Shown here: one piece after another, positions 30,502 to 40,201 of the stretch | Position numbering within the stretch: position 1 is the first letter of the stretch | How the letters are laid out: the number at the start of each line of letters is the position of its first letter | Source of the DNA: Pseudolabrys sp. Root1462 | GTDB lineage: Bacteria > Pseudomonadota > Alphaproteobacteria > Rhizobiales > Xanthobacteraceae | Direction of reading: 5' to 3' | Assembly: GCF_001426945.1 (NCBI RefSeq) | Contig: NZ_LMFS01000001.1 | Location: 706,045 to 770,044 of the forward strand | DNA: 64,000 nt | Translations under genes and position numbers: made by a program | The notes under the pieces: model-generated | Told to the model about the DNA's origin: nothing | Seen by the model: only the letters and a program-made list of their open reading frames with translations | Databases searched by the model: none

Positions 30502-30546
30502 TCGAAGCTCCAGGGCGGCAATGCCTGACGATACAAGGCGACCTCG

Positions 30547-31632
30547 ATGTTTTATTGGCTGACAGAACTTTCCGACAAGGTCTCGTTCTTCAACGTATTC
30601 CGTTACATCACCTTCCGGACCGGTGGTGCGGTCGTCACCGCCCTGGTGTTCGTCTTTCTGTTCGGCAGTCCGATCATCGACATGCTGCGCCTGAAACAAG
30701 GCCGCGGCCAGCCGATCCGCACCGACGGACCGCAATCGCACCTCGTCACCAAGAAAGGCACGCCCACCATGGGCGGGCTGATGATCCTGTCGGGACTGCT
30801 GGTCGCCACACTGCTGTGGGCGAATCCGATGAATCCCTATGTCTGGATCGTGCTCGGCGTCACGCTCGCTTTCGGCCTGATCGGCTTCTACGACGACTAT
30901 CTGAAAGTGACCAAGCAGACCCATGCCGGGTTCTCCGGACGCACCCGCCTGCTCGCCGAGGCGTCGGTGGCGGTCCTCGCCTGCACCGCGATCGCCTATA
31001 TCGGCAAGGGATCGATGGCGACGTCGCTGGCCTTTCCCTTCGTCAAGGAACTGGTGATCAACCTCGGCTGGATGTTCGTCATCTTCGGCGCCTTCGTCAT
31101 CGTCGGCGCCGGCAACGCGGTGAACCTGACCGACGGCCTCGACGGCCTCGCCATCGTGCCGGTGATGATCGCGGCGGCGAGCTTCGGCCTGATCTCCTAC
31201 GTGGTCGGCAACGCCCTGTTCTCCGAATATCTGCAACTGCACTACGTCGCCGGCACCGGCGAACTCGCGGTGGTCTGCGGCGCGGTGATCGGCGCCTCGC
31301 TCGGCTTCCTGTGGTTCAATGCGCCGCCGGCCTCGATCTTCATGGGCGACACCGGCTCGCTGGCGCTCGGCGGAATGCTCGGCACCATCGCGGTGGCGAT
31401 CAAGCACGAGATCGTGCTCGCCATCGTCGGCGGCCTGTTCGTGCTCGAGGCGGTGTCGGTGATCGTGCAGGTGGTGTCGTTCAAGCTCACCGGCAAGCGC
31501 GTCTTCAAGATGGCGCCGATCCATCATCACTACGAGCAGATGGGCTGGACCGAACCGCAGATCGTGATCCGGTTCTGGATCATCGCCGTGGTGCTGGCGC
31601 TCGCCGGACTGTCTTCGCTCAAGCTGCGCTAG
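30547..31632 (+). CDS. mraY: Phospho-N-acetylmuramoyl-pentapeptide transferase MraY
   Basis: The 361-residue, ten-helix membrane enzyme transfers phospho-MurNAc-pentapeptide to undecaprenyl phosphate, making lipid I. The family motifs are present: [20 protein letters not shown] with the catalytic aspartates, [22 protein letters not shown] and [13 protein letters not shown]. It is immediately followed by murD with no spacer. Confidence 0.97.
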   Translation: MFYWLTELSDKVSFFNVFRYITFRTGGAVVTALVFVFLFGSPIIDMLRLKQGRGQPIRTDGPQSHLVTKKGTPTMGGLMILSGLLVATLLWANPMNPYVWIVLGVTLAFGLIGFYDDYLKVTKQTHAGFSGRTRLLAEASVAVLACTAIAYIGKGSMATSLAFPFVKELVINLGWMFVIFGAFVIVGAGNAVNLTDGLDGLAIVPVMIAAASFGLISYVVGNALFSEYLQLHYVAGTGELAVVCGAVIGASLGFLWFNAPPASIFMGDTGSLALGGMLGTIAVAIKHEIVLAIVGGLFVLEAVSVIVQVVSFKLTGKRVFKMAPIHHHYEQMGWTEPQIVIRFWIIAVVLALAGLSSLKLR

Positions 31633-33045
31633 ATGATCCCCGTCACCACCTTTGCTGACAAGAAAGTTGCCGTCTTCGGCCTCGGCGGCTCGGGGCTGTT
31701 GACCGCGAAGGCGCTGAAGGCGGGCGGCGCGCATGTCATCGCCTGGGACGATGCCGCGCTGAAGATCGAGCAGGCCAACGCCGCCGGCATCGAAACCGCC
31801 AATCTCGCCGATATCGACTGGTCGGACGTCGCCGCGCTGGTGCTCTCTCCCGGCGTCCCGCTGACCCACCCGACACCGCACTGGACGGTGCAGCGCGCCA
31901 AGCGCGAAGGTGCTGAAGTCATCGGCGACATCGAGCTGTTCTGCCGCGAACGCGCGGTGCAGGGCCCCGACTGTCCGCTGGTCGCGATTACTGGCACCAA
32001 CGGCAAGTCCACGACGACCGCGCTCACCGCCCACCTGATCACACACGCCGGCCGCGACGCCCAAATGGGCGGCAACATCGGCACGCCGGCTCTGGCGCTC
32101 GAACCTTTCACGCCGGGCCGGCACTACGTGCTCGAAGTCTCGTCCTACCAGATCGATCTCGCGCCCTCGCTGCGGCCGACGGTCGGCGTTTTCATCAACC
32201 TGACGCCGGATCATCTCGACCGTCACGGCACCATGGAGAACTACGCCGCTATCAAGACACTGGTGGTTGCGCAGGTGGAGCCGGGCGGCACCGCCGTGCT
32301 TGGCGTCGACGATCAGTGGACCCGCGCCGCCGCGGACCGGCTCGAGCGCGCCGGCCGCAACGTCGTCCGCGTCTCGATCGAGAGCACGCTGCGCGATGGT
32401 TATTTCGCCGACGGCACCCGCATCATGTACAGCGTCGGCGGCAAGCCTTATCCGGCGGCGCAACTGACCGGCATCGGCTCGCTGCGCGGGTCGCACAATG
32501 CGCAGAACGCCGCCTGCGCGGTCGCGGCCTGCGTCGCCCTCGGCATCGACCTCACCGCGATCCAGAAGGGTCTCATCTCATTCCCCGGTCTGGCCCATCG
32601 CATGCAGACCGTCGGCCGCAAGAAGACCGCGGCCGGCGACATTCTCTATGTCAACGACTCGAAGGCCACCAATGCCGACAGCACGTCGAAGGCGCTGGCG
32701 AGCTTCCACGATATTTTCTGGATCGCCGGCGGCAAGCCGAAGGCCGGCGGTATCGAAAGTCTCTCGGAATATTGGCCGCGCATCCGCAAGGCGTATCTGA
32801 TCGGCGAGGCGGCGGCGGAGTTCGCCCGGACGCTCGACGGCAAGGTTGATTACGAAATCAACGGCGTCTTGTCGGCCGCGATCGATGCCGCGACTCGCGA
32901 CGCCGAGGCCGCGGGGCTGAAGGAAGCCGTTGTGCTGCTGTCGCCGGCCTGCGCCTCCTTCGACCAATACCCGAACTTCGAAGTGCGCGGCAAAGCCTTC
33001 GTCGATCTCGTGCTCGCGATCCCCGGCACAATCCCGGTCGGCTGA
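31633..33045 (+). CDS. murD: UDP-MurNAc-L-alanine:D-glutamate ligase MurD
   Basis: This 470-residue cytoplasmic ligase adds D-glutamate to UDP-MurNAc-L-Ala. It has an N-terminal Rossmann-like domain ([17 protein letters not shown]), the ATP-binding [17 protein letters not shown] near residue 120, [10 protein letters not shown] and the C-terminal [11 protein letters not shown] and [11 protein letters not shown]. The start abuts the mraY stop. The dcw operon is then interrupted by four non-canonical genes before ftsW. Confidence 0.96.
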   Translation: MIPVTTFADKKVAVFGLGGSGLLTAKALKAGGAHVIAWDDAALKIEQANAAGIETANLADIDWSDVAALVLSPGVPLTHPTPHWTVQRAKREGAEVIGDIELFCRERAVQGPDCPLVAITGTNGKSTTTALTAHLITHAGRDAQMGGNIGTPALALEPFTPGRHYVLEVSSYQIDLAPSLRPTVGVFINLTPDHLDRHGTMENYAAIKTLVVAQVEPGGTAVLGVDDQWTRAAADRLERAGRNVVRVSIESTLRDGYFADGTRIMYSVGGKPYPAAQLTGIGSLRGSHNAQNAACAVAACVALGIDLTAIQKGLISFPGLAHRMQTVGRKKTAAGDILYVNDSKATNADSTSKALASFHDIFWIAGGKPKAGGIESLSEYWPRIRKAYLIGEAAAEFARTLDGKVDYEINGVLSAAIDAATRDAEAAGLKEAVVLLSPACASFDQYPNFEVRGKAFVDLVLAIPGTIPVG

Positions 33046-33107
33046 CAGGGCTTCCTCTCTTCAATCGGCGGCTGTATCGTTCGCTTCACCGGGCAGGTGA
33101 GGGGACT

Positions 33108-33533
33108 ATGGTGTGGCTTGAATTTCTGGCCGCCGCCGCGACCGCTGTCGGAGCCGATCAGGTTCTGAAGGCGCGCGTCCTTGCCGCTCCGCGCCTTGCG
33201 CCGGCGCCGTCACGGTGGGGCTACGTTTCGATCCGCTGCACGATCAATCGCCGCATCGCGCTCGTGTCGCAGTCGGACAGCGGCATCGCCATGGTGTGGG
33301 TGCTATGCGCCGCGCTGAGTTGCTTCGCGCTCGGTCAGGAGCCGCTCGCCGACAACGCCCTCGGCGCGACCGGCCTTGGTCTCGCGCTCGGCGGCATCAC
33401 CGGCAACGTCATCGATATCCTGCGGCGGCGTGGCGTCGTCGACTTCATTGCGCTGGGCTCGTGGACGATCTTCAATCTCGCCGACGTCGCCATCCTTGGC
33501 GGCCTGGCGCTCGCCGCCGCATCATTGGTGTAG
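33108..33533 (+). CDS. LspA-like (signal peptidase II) membrane protein
   Basis: The 141-residue, four-helix protein keeps the LspA family marks: GADQVLKARVL (DQxxK), TINRRIALVSQ at the position of the conserved asparagine motif, GGITGNVIDILRRRGVVDFI and FNLADVAILGG. Both catalytic aspartates (NVID and FNLAD) are present. Typical LspA is 160 or more residues, so this is a short form. It should cleave the signal peptide of diacylated prolipoproteins. GAGGGG precedes the ATG. It sits inside the dcw cluster next to an Lgt-like gene, which is not where the housekeeping lspA normally lies, so it may be a specialised paralogue. Confidence 0.75.
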   Translation: MVWLEFLAAAATAVGADQVLKARVLAAPRLAPAPSRWGYVSIRCTINRRIALVSQSDSGIAMVWVLCAALSCFALGQEPLADNALGATGLGLALGGITGNVIDILRRRGVVDFIALGSWTIFNLADVAILGGLALAAASLV

Positions 33534-33535
33534 CC

Positions 33536-34264
33536 ATGCTGCCGGTGCTGTTCGCCTGGCGCGGCATCGTCCTTCATAGCTTCCCCGTGATGATCTATGC
33601 CGCGCTGCTGACCGCGCTCATTGTCACCGTGCAGCTTGGCCAGGCCGCCGGTCTTGATCCTGACCGCATCGCAGCCGCCGTGCTCCTGTCTTACGTTCCG
33701 GCTTTCGCATGCGCACGCGCGCTCTATGTCGCGCGACATTGGGATCACTTCCGCGAGGATCCCATGCGGATGCTCCGGCGCTCGGAGGGCGGGCTGTCGC
33801 TGTTCGGCGGCATGTTCGGCATGTTTGCCGGGATCGCGCCGCTCTCCTGGATGTTCGGGCTGCCGCTCGCGCCGCTGTTCGACGCGCTGGTGCCGGGCGT
33901 GCTCGCCGGGCTCGCGGTCGCCAAGGTGGCTTGCGTGCTCAATGGCTGCTGCTGCGGCCACGAAAGCGATCACTGGTGCGCCGCCAAATTGCCGGATGAA
34001 CGCGGCCGGTGGCGTCGGCGGTTGCCCGCTCCGTTTCTGGAGATGGGGTGGGCGCTTATCGTCTTCACGCTGGCTGTGGCAGCGCTGCAATCATCGCCGC
34101 GGCCGGGTTTGGTCGCCTGCGGGGCGCTCGCCTTGCATACGGCGGGGCGTATGGTCCTGCAGGGTCTGCGCGACGAAGGCGCCCGCGAAGACGCCGCCGT
34201 TCGTCGCAATTGTCTGATCCTGATGGCCGCGGCCGGGCTCACGGGTCTTTTCATTCTTCTGTGA
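33536..34264 (+). CDS. Divergent Lgt-like (prolipoprotein diacylglyceryl transferase) membrane protein
   Basis: The about 242-residue, seven-helix protein resembles Lgt, which attaches diacylglycerol to the lipobox cysteine. Visible Lgt-like segments are SEGGLSLFGGMFG, AKVACVLNGCCCG and PAPFLEMGWAL. The GGxSxHGG motif of E. coli Lgt, which holds an essential histidine, reads GGLSLFGG here. The arginine of the GRxGNFxNG motif is lysine. These changes suggest altered chemistry or an inactive relative. The ATG is two bases after the LspA-like stop, so the two are co-translated. A MauE/DoxX-type membrane protein is a less likely alternative. Confidence 0.65.
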   Translation: MLPVLFAWRGIVLHSFPVMIYAALLTALIVTVQLGQAAGLDPDRIAAAVLLSYVPAFACARALYVARHWDHFREDPMRMLRRSEGGLSLFGGMFGMFAGIAPLSWMFGLPLAPLFDALVPGVLAGLAVAKVACVLNGCCCGHESDHWCAAKLPDERGRWRRRLPAPFLEMGWALIVFTLAVAALQSSPRPGLVACGALALHTAGRMVLQGLRDEGAREDAAVRRNCLILMAAAGLTGLFILL

Positions 34265-34378
34265 CCGCCGCCCGCCGGTCATTTGACATCACACGCAGTA
34301 ATAGTATCGTTCCATCGATCTCTTCATAATTGCAATGAGCTTTCGGCCCGTTTTTCGTCCGCGCTGGTGGGGGAATTC

Positions 34379-35383
34379 ATGACGGCGTCACTTCTTGCGA
34401 TCGTGGCGATCGCGCTTCTTGCTCTTATTTCCGGTGTCTGTTTCGTAGGCTGTGTGTTGCAAACCGGCGGGCTCGGCGGCGATCCGGAGCCGCGGAAGTT
34501 CACCAAATACAGTGACGTCGATGTGCTGCAGAACACGTCCTGCGTCGCGTACTGGCCACTCGACGAAGCCTCGCCGGCCGATCCCAGTGGAATCATCAAG
34601 GCCCATGACGCCAAGGGCTCGAACAACGGCGAATACAAGCACAAGGGCAATGCGGCCGCGCTGTTTCCCTGTCCCGGCTTCGAGGTGTCACCCGGAGTCA
34701 ACTCGGCGCAAGCCAACGGATTTCTCTCGTTGGGAGTCGAGTCGCTTCTGCCCGGCGACGCGAAGCAGCCGGGGAACGATCCCAACGTCCTGACGACGGG
34801 CATGCAGGCCGATGGCGCCTTCGTCACCGTGCCGCTGAGCAGCGTTATCAATCCGCCGCCGCCATTCACCATCGAAGCCTGGGCGCGTCCCGAATGGGCT
34901 GATGGTGGCCTGCCGACTTTGCATGTCCTTCTCGATGCCCGCGGCAATGTCGGCATGTCGCACGGCGGCTATGCGATCTGGGTCAACACGGATGGCAACT
35001 GGGAAGCTGTGGTCATCGGCACCGGCCCGTCCAATGCCGTTGTCACCGCAGACAAGGCGGCTCTGTCCACGGTCACGCATGTGGTGCTGACTTACGACGG
35101 GACGAATGCGACGCTGTTCACGAATGGCGTTCGTGCTCCGCAGTCCGCATCCTTGCCGATGGGGCAGACCTTCAGCCCCAACGCAACTGTGCCGCTGGTG
35201 ATCGGTGTCGGTAATCCGTCCCTGCCGCCGCGCACGCAGCAGGGCGATCTCAACTTCTTCCCGCTGTTTCCGTTCAAGGGCACGATCCAGGATGTCGCGG
35301 TTTACAATGCTGTGCTGTCGGATGACGTCATCAAGCAGCATTTCGACGACGGCAGCGGTAAGACGACGTTGCCGGCGGGCTGA
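34379..35383 (+). CDS. LamG/concanavalin-like secreted protein, possible lipoprotein
   Basis: The about 334-residue protein begins with a hydrophobic export signal (MTASLLAIVAIALLALISG). It contains FVGC at about residues 22-25, close to a lipobox consensus except for phenylalanine at -3. The rest is a jelly-roll LamG-type domain: CVAYWPLDEASPADPSG, FTIEAWARPEW, HVVLTYDGTNATLFTNG and FKGTIQDVAVYNAVLS. Such domains bind sugars or proteins on surfaces. The ATG follows GGGGGAATTC. Being directly after LspA-like and Lgt-like genes, it is the obvious candidate substrate for them. That link is an inference. Confidence 0.75.
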   Translation: MTASLLAIVAIALLALISGVCFVGCVLQTGGLGGDPEPRKFTKYSDVDVLQNTSCVAYWPLDEASPADPSGIIKAHDAKGSNNGEYKHKGNAAALFPCPGFEVSPGVNSAQANGFLSLGVESLLPGDAKQPGNDPNVLTTGMQADGAFVTVPLSSVINPPPPFTIEAWARPEWADGGLPTLHVLLDARGNVGMSHGGYAIWVNTDGNWEAVVIGTGPSNAVVTADKAALSTVTHVVLTYDGTNATLFTNGVRAPQSASLPMGQTFSPNATVPLVIGVGNPSLPPRTQQGDLNFFPLFPFKGTIQDVAVYNAVLSDDVIKQHFDDGSGKTTLPAG

Positions 35384-35385
35384 TC

Positions 35386-35928
35386 GTGGCTTCCACACCG
35401 TGCGACTATGTGCGCAGTCCGCCCGGTGAAATCGTCAACGGTCTGCGGCGCGGCGATCTCGTGCTCATTCGCGGGGCCGGCTGGCTCGGCCGCGCCATCC
35501 GGCTCGGCGCGTGGCGGCGTTTCGGGCCGGAGTTTCCTCGCTACGGCTACTGGAGCCATGCCGCTCTCGTCGTGAATGACCACGGTCATCTGCTCGAGGT
35601 CCATGCGCGCGGCGTCGCGCTCTGCGACATTGAAAAATACCGCGACGTCGATTTTTGCCACGTTCGCCTGCCGCTCGGCGACCGTGCCCGCTACGATGCT
35701 TCGACCTTTGCCTGCGCCTTTCTCGGCCAGCGCTACGACATCTGGGGCTTCGTCCTGCTGGGCCTCTCCGTCACCCTCGGCGACGTTTTCCGGGTGCCGG
35801 ACACTGGCAGGCCCGGCTGCGTGTCGCTCATCGTGCGGGCGCTCGAGCGGGCCGGGCTTTCATTCGACCGGCCGCCGGCCGACATGATGCCCGCCGATCT
35901 GGCCAGGCAATTCGGGGTCGTGCCCTGA
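35386..35928 (+). CDS. YiiX-like permuted papain-fold hydrolase
   Basis: The 180-residue protein has the order of motifs seen in permuted papain (NlpC/P60-like YiiX) proteins. First comes an exposed RRGDLVLIRG start, then histidine in YWSHAALVV, glutamate in LLEVHARG and cysteine in GRPGCVSLIVRAL. These would form a Cys-His catalytic pair acting on amide or acyl bonds, possibly in cell-wall or lipoprotein substrates. The start is a GTG two bases after the LamG stop, so it belongs to the same cassette. No signal peptide is clear. The family call is moderate. Confidence 0.6.
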   Translation: MASTPCDYVRSPPGEIVNGLRRGDLVLIRGAGWLGRAIRLGAWRRFGPEFPRYGYWSHAALVVNDHGHLLEVHARGVALCDIEKYRDVDFCHVRLPLGDRARYDASTFACAFLGQRYDIWGFVLLGLSVTLGDVFRVPDTGRPGCVSLIVRALERAGLSFDRPPADMMPADLARQFGVVP

Positions 35929-36022
35929 ACCATGAATGTCATCCCCGCAATAGCGGGCGGTCCTGACAAGCGGCGCTGCGATGAGGTCGAACGCCGGCTT
36001 TCGTAAGCAATGACAGCAGTTG

Positions 36023-36038
36023 TTAACCCTTCGCTAAC
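36023..36038 (+). promoter_or_regulatory. Candidate CtrA-binding site upstream of ftsW
   Basis: TTAA-CCCTTCG-CTAAC matches the alphaproteobacterial CtrA consensus TTAA-N7-TTAAC with one mismatch. It lies about 48 bases ahead of the ftsW start. A short CCCGC-AATA-GCGGG hairpin (35944-35957), probably a REP remnant, lies just upstream. The site suggests ftsW and the downstream genes have their own cell-cycle promoter. Confidence 0.45.
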
Positions 36039-36085
36039 CGTCCCGCGTCAGCTTGGGTCCTCACGGGGCCCCCGGAACGATCAAT

Positions 36086-37240
36086 ATGATTTCGCGCGCA
36101 CAACGCACCCCAATCGGCGAGTGGTGGTGGACGGTCGATCGTCTGACCATCGCCGCGGTCGGCGCTTTGATGCTGGCCGGCATCGTGCTGTCGCTCGCCG
36201 CGTCGCCGCCGGTGGCCGGTCGCATCGGGCTGGAGCCGTTCTACTTCGTCAACCGCCACATCTTCTTCCTGTTTCCGACCATCGCCATCATGCTCGGCGT
36301 CTCGTTTCTGACGCCGCACCAGATCCGCCGCCTGGCCCTCATCGTTTTTGCCATCAGCCTCGTCATGGTCGCTGTGACGCCGATCTTCGGCCAGGAGATC
36401 AAGGGTGCCAAGCGCTGGCTGGTGCTGTTCGGCGTCAACATCCAGCCGTCCGAGTTTCTCAAACCCGCTTTCGTCATCCTGATCGCCTGGCTGTTCGGTG
36501 AATCGGCCAAGCGCCCGGAAATGCCGGCCAACACCTTCGCGCTGATCCTGCTGCTGACGGTCGTCGCACTCCTGGTGATCCAGCCCGACTTCGGCCAGAC
36601 CATGCTGATCGTGCTGGTGTGGAGCGCGCTGTTCTTCATGGCGGGCATGCGTGTGATCTGGATGTTCGGCATCGCTGGCGCCGCGGGCTTCGGCCTGCTG
36701 GTCGCCTATTACACCGTGCCGCACGTGGCGACCCGTATTCAGCGATTCCTCAACCCGCAATCGGGTGACACCTTCAACATCGATGTGGCCACCGAAAGCT
36801 TCATGCGTGGCGGCTGGTTCGGTCAGGGTCCGGGCGAGGGCACCGTCAAGCGCATGCTGCCGGAAGCCCACACCGACTTCGTGTTCTCGGTGGCGGCGGA
36901 AGAATTCGGCGTCGTGCTCTGCCTGGCGTTGGTCTCGCTCTACACTTTCATCGTGGTGCGCGCGATGCTGCGCGCCATGCGTAACGACGATCCGTTCTGC
37001 CGCTTTGCCGCCGCGGGCCTCACCATGTTGTTTGCGACGCAGTCGGCGATCAACATGGCGGTGAACCTGCATCTGATACCGGCCAAGGGCATGACGCTGC
37101 CGTTCATTTCCTATGGCGGTTCGTCGATGCTGTCGCTGGCTTACGGCATGGGCATGTTGCTGGCGCTGACGCGCGAGCAGCCGCGCGGCGCCATGCTGAC
37201 CGCGCCGGACGATTTGCTGCCGGCCGGGAGCAGACCCTGA
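36086..37240 (+). CDS. ftsW: Septal peptidoglycan polymerase FtsW
   Basis: The about 384-residue SEDS-family protein has ten hydrophobic segments and polymerises lipid II at the septum with FtsI. Family motifs include GAKRWLVLFGVNIQPSEFLK, QPDFGQTML, VATESFMRGGWFGQGPGEG and the C-terminal PFISYGGSSMLSLAYGMG. The ATG at 36086 starts MISRAQRTPIGEWWW, typical of alphaproteobacterial FtsW. The stop overlaps the murG start by one base. Confidence 0.95.
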   Translation: MISRAQRTPIGEWWWTVDRLTIAAVGALMLAGIVLSLAASPPVAGRIGLEPFYFVNRHIFFLFPTIAIMLGVSFLTPHQIRRLALIVFAISLVMVAVTPIFGQEIKGAKRWLVLFGVNIQPSEFLKPAFVILIAWLFGESAKRPEMPANTFALILLLTVVALLVIQPDFGQTMLIVLVWSALFFMAGMRVIWMFGIAGAAGFGLLVAYYTVPHVATRIQRFLNPQSGDTFNIDVATESFMRGGWFGQGPGEGTVKRMLPEAHTDFVFSVAAEEFGVVLCLALVSLYTFIVVRAMLRAMRNDDPFCRFAAAGLTMLFATQSAINMAVNLHLIPAKGMTLPFISYGGSSMLSLAYGMGMLLALTREQPRGAMLTAPDDLLPAGSRP

Positions 37241-38340
37241 TGGCGCAGGCGGTTGCGCCGCTCGTGTTGCTGGCCGCCGGGGGCACCGGCGGCCATCTTT
37301 TTCCCGCGGAATCGCTGGCCGTGGCGCTCAACAAGCGCGGCGTCGCGGTCGATCTCGCCACCGATGTGCGCGCCGCGCATTTCGAATTTCCGGCGCGTAA
37401 CGTCCATCTCATTCCCAGCGCGACGTTGCGCGGCCGCGACCCGGTGGCGCTGGCGCGTACGACCTTGATGCTCGCGCGCGGCGCGCTGAAGGCGTGGAGC
37501 GTTATCGGTCGCATCAGACCGGCCGTCGTCGTCGGCTTCGGCGGCTATCCGACGGTGCCGCCGCTCATCGCCGCGTCGTGGCGCGGCGTGCCGACCGTGC
37601 TGCATGAGCAGAACGGCGTCATGGGCCGCGCCAACCGCCTGCTGGCCTCGCGTGTCACCGCCATCGCCACCGGTTTCCGCGTGCTCGCCAAGGTGGACGA
37701 TGCCGTGCGCGCCAAGATGACTTTCACCGGCAACCCGGTGCGGCCGCTGGTGATCGAAGCGTCGAAGGTGCCGTACGACGCTCCGCATGGCGACGGCACT
37801 TTGCGCCTGTTGGTGTTCGGCGGCAGCCAAGGCGCGCGTGTGATGTCGGACGTCGTGCCGCCGGCAATTGAAAAACTCGATGCGAGCTTGCGAGCGCGGC
37901 TGCACGTCGTGCAGCAGGCGCGGCCCGAGGATATCGACGCCGTCTCGGCTCATTATGAAAAACTCGGCGTCGCTCACACCTGCGCCGCGTTCTTTTCCGA
38001 TTTGCCGGTGCGCATGGCGGCGGCGCATCTCGTCATCTCGCGCTCGGGCGCTTCGACCGTTGCCGAACTCTCCGCCATTGGCCGACCGGGCATTCTGGTG
38101 CCGCTGCCGCACTCGCTCGACCAGGATCAACTCGCCAACGCCGGAGTCCTGCAAGAAGCGGGCGGGGCGGTGCGCATCGTGCAGGCCGAGTTTACGCCGG
38201 AGCGTCTGGCCCGCGAGATCGTCGCCCTGGCGGCGGAGCCGGCGCGGCTCGCCGCCATGGCCGCGTGCGCCAAGAGCGCCGGAACCGTCGATGCCGCGGA
38301 GCGGCTGGCGGATCTGGTGATGAAAACCGCCGGGATTTGA
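37240..38340 (+). CDS. murG: Lipid II synthase MurG (GlcNAc transferase)
   Basis: This 366-residue membrane-associated GT28 glycosyltransferase adds GlcNAc to lipid I to make lipid II. It has the N-terminal GGTGGHLFPAESLA loop, VVGFGGYPTVPPL, the HEQNGVMGRANRLL motif and the C-terminal donor-site region SRSGASTVAELSAIGRPGIL with the PHSLDQDQ segment. It is coupled to ftsW by TGATG. A 57-base gap precedes murC. Confidence 0.96.
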   Translation: MAQAVAPLVLLAAGGTGGHLFPAESLAVALNKRGVAVDLATDVRAAHFEFPARNVHLIPSATLRGRDPVALARTTLMLARGALKAWSVIGRIRPAVVVGFGGYPTVPPLIAASWRGVPTVLHEQNGVMGRANRLLASRVTAIATGFRVLAKVDDAVRAKMTFTGNPVRPLVIEASKVPYDAPHGDGTLRLLVFGGSQGARVMSDVVPPAIEKLDASLRARLHVVQQARPEDIDAVSAHYEKLGVAHTCAAFFSDLPVRMAAAHLVISRSGASTVAELSAIGRPGILVPLPHSLDQDQLANAGVLQEAGGAVRIVQAEFTPERLAREIVALAAEPARLAAMAACAKSAGTVDAAERLADLVMKTAGI

Positions 38341-38397
38341 CATTTCGCGCCGCGCCCGGGAAAAGCCGTCCGTTACGGATAAACAGCTGAGGTCGTC

Positions 38398-39801
38398 ATG
38401 AAACTGCCGCGCGAACTGGGACCGGTGCACTTCGTAGGCATCGGCGGCATCGGCATGAGCGGCATCGCCGAGGTGCTGGTCAATCTCGGCTATACCGTGC
38501 GCGGTTCCGACGTCTCGGAGAACGCCAACGTCAAGCGCCTGCGCGACAAGGGCGTCATCGTCGAGATCGGCCACAAGGCGGAGAACCTGGACAGCGCCGA
38601 CGTCGTGGTCGTGTCGTCCGCGATCAAGCCGGACAATCCGGAGCTCGTCGCGGCGCGCGCCCAGCGCCTGCCGGTGGTGCGGCGCGCCGAGATGCTCGCC
38701 GAACTGATGCGGCTGAAATCCTGCGTCGCCATCGGCGGCACGCACGGCAAGACCACGACGACGTCGATGGTGGCGACCTTGCTCGATTCCGGCGGCTTCG
38801 ACCCTACCGTGATCAACGGCGGCATCATCAACGCCTACGGCACCAATGCTCGACTCGGCGGCGGCGACTGGATGGTGGTCGAGGCCGACGAATCCGACGG
38901 CACCTTCCTCAAGCTGCCGGCCGACATTGCCATCGTCACCAATGTCGATGCCGAGCATCTCGATCATTTCAAGACTTTCGCCGCCGTGCAGGAGGCCTTC
39001 ATCCACTTCGTGGAGAACGTGCCGTTTTACGGTTTCGCCGTGATGTGCACCGATCATCCGATCGTGCAGCGCCTGGTCGGCCGTATCGCCGACCGCCGCA
39101 TCGTCACCTACGGCGAGAATCCGCAGGCCGATGTGCGCCTGACCGACCTCACCAACAGCGGCGGCACGCAGCGCTTCACCGTGCGGTTCCGCGACCGCGA
39201 CGGCAAGGAAATACACGCCATCACCGGCCTCGAACTGCCGATGCCGGGACGCCACAATGCGCTCAATGCGACCGCCGCAGTGGCGGTCGCGCATTCGCTC
39301 GCGATCCCTGACGACAAGATCCGCAGCGCGCTCGCCCGGTTCGGCGGCGTCAAGCGGCGTTTCACCAAGGTCGGCGAGTGGAACGGCGCCACAATCATCG
39401 ACGACTACGGCCATCACCCGGTCGAGATCGCCGCGGTGCTCAAGGCCGCGCGCGAGTCGACGGCGAACAAGGTGATCGCCGTGGTGCAGCCGCACCGCTA
39501 TACGCGCTTGAAGAGCCTGTTCGAACCGTTCTCGACTTGCTTCAACGATGCCGATGCCGTGGTCGTCGCCAATGTCTATGCCGCCGGCGAAGCGCCGATC
39601 GAGGGCGCCGATCGCGATCATCTGGTGCAGGCCCTGCGCGCGCGTGGTCACCGTCAGGTGATCCCGCTCGACGGACCGGAGCAGCTCGCCGGCATCATCA
39701 AGGGCCTGGCGAAACCAGGCGATTATGTCGTCTGTTTGGGGGCCGGCTCGATCTCGCAGTGGGCCTACGCGCTGCCCGGCGAATTGAAAGCGCTGAGCTG
39801 A
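38398..39801 (+). CDS. murC: UDP-MurNAc:L-alanine ligase MurC
   Basis: The 467-residue cytoplasmic ligase adds the first stem-peptide residue. It has the N-terminal [18 protein letters not shown], the P-loop [17 protein letters not shown] from about residue 113, [14 protein letters not shown] and [16 protein letters not shown]. All are diagnostic of MurC. A small gene on the opposite strand separates it from murB, which is unusual inside this operon. Confidence 0.97.
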   Translation: MKLPRELGPVHFVGIGGIGMSGIAEVLVNLGYTVRGSDVSENANVKRLRDKGVIVEIGHKAENLDSADVVVVSSAIKPDNPELVAARAQRLPVVRRAEMLAELMRLKSCVAIGGTHGKTTTTSMVATLLDSGGFDPTVINGGIINAYGTNARLGGGDWMVVEADESDGTFLKLPADIAIVTNVDAEHLDHFKTFAAVQEAFIHFVENVPFYGFAVMCTDHPIVQRLVGRIADRRIVTYGENPQADVRLTDLTNSGGTQRFTVRFRDRDGKEIHAITGLELPMPGRHNALNATAAVAVAHSLAIPDDKIRSALARFGGVKRRFTKVGEWNGATIIDDYGHHPVEIAAVLKAARESTANKVIAVVQPHRYTRLKSLFEPFSTCFNDADAVVVANVYAAGEAPIEGADRDHLVQALRARGHRQVIPLDGPEQLAGIIKGLAKPGDYVVCLGAGSISQWAYALPGELKALS

Positions 39802-39808
39802 GGCCGCG

Positions 39809-40066
39809 TCACAGGCATTGCCGCGTGTACATGGCCACCGCGGATTCGTACTGACGATAGGCCGACTGCAAGCGCGCGAATTCCCTGGCGCATTTCTTGC
39901 GGCCCAGGCTGTCGGCGACGCAGGCGGTAAATTCCTCGTTCGCGGTATGCAATTGTGCCAGGATGTCATTGTAATCCCGGACGGCATCGCCGCATTCATC
40001 GGCTGCGGCGGCCGCCGGTAAAGCCAGCGTCAGCGCGAGAACAACGATACGGATCGCACGGGTCAT
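39809..40066 (-). CDS. Small secreted four-cysteine protein
   Basis: The 85-residue product has a clear signal peptide (MTRAIRIVVLALTLALPAAA, cleaved near AAADECG). The mature helical domain of about 62 residues has four cysteines (ECGD, TACV, KKCA, RQCL), enough for two disulfides. I recognise no named family. The start at 40066 has GGAGG six bases upstream, strong support for a real gene. It ends seven bases from the convergent murC stop and sits antisense between murC and murB. Confidence 0.7.
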   Translation of the reverse strand: MTRAIRIVVLALTLALPAAAAADECGDAVRDYNDILAQLHTANEEFTACVADSLGRKKCAREFARLQSAYRQYESAVAMYTRQCL

Positions 40067-40201
40067 GCGCTTCCTCCTTGCCCTGTTCGTGCAAGCCTGC
40101 CGCCGGCGCAACCACCGGCTCCACGAATTGGACCGCCCCTGCCGCTATGCTACAGGAACATCGACGGTCGGGGCCACCGGCGCGATCGCAAGTGATGTGA
40201 G

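Noticed and set aside
30448..32496. A 682-codon open frame on the minus strand
   Set aside because: It is the antisense shadow of murF, mraY and murD, with a low-complexity His/Arg/Asp composition.
37141..39999. A 952-codon open frame on the minus strand
   Set aside because: It lies opposite murG and murC, which have full family motifs. Long antisense frames are expected in GC-rich DNA with strong third-position bias, and the sequence is Arg/His/Asp-rich without domain structure.
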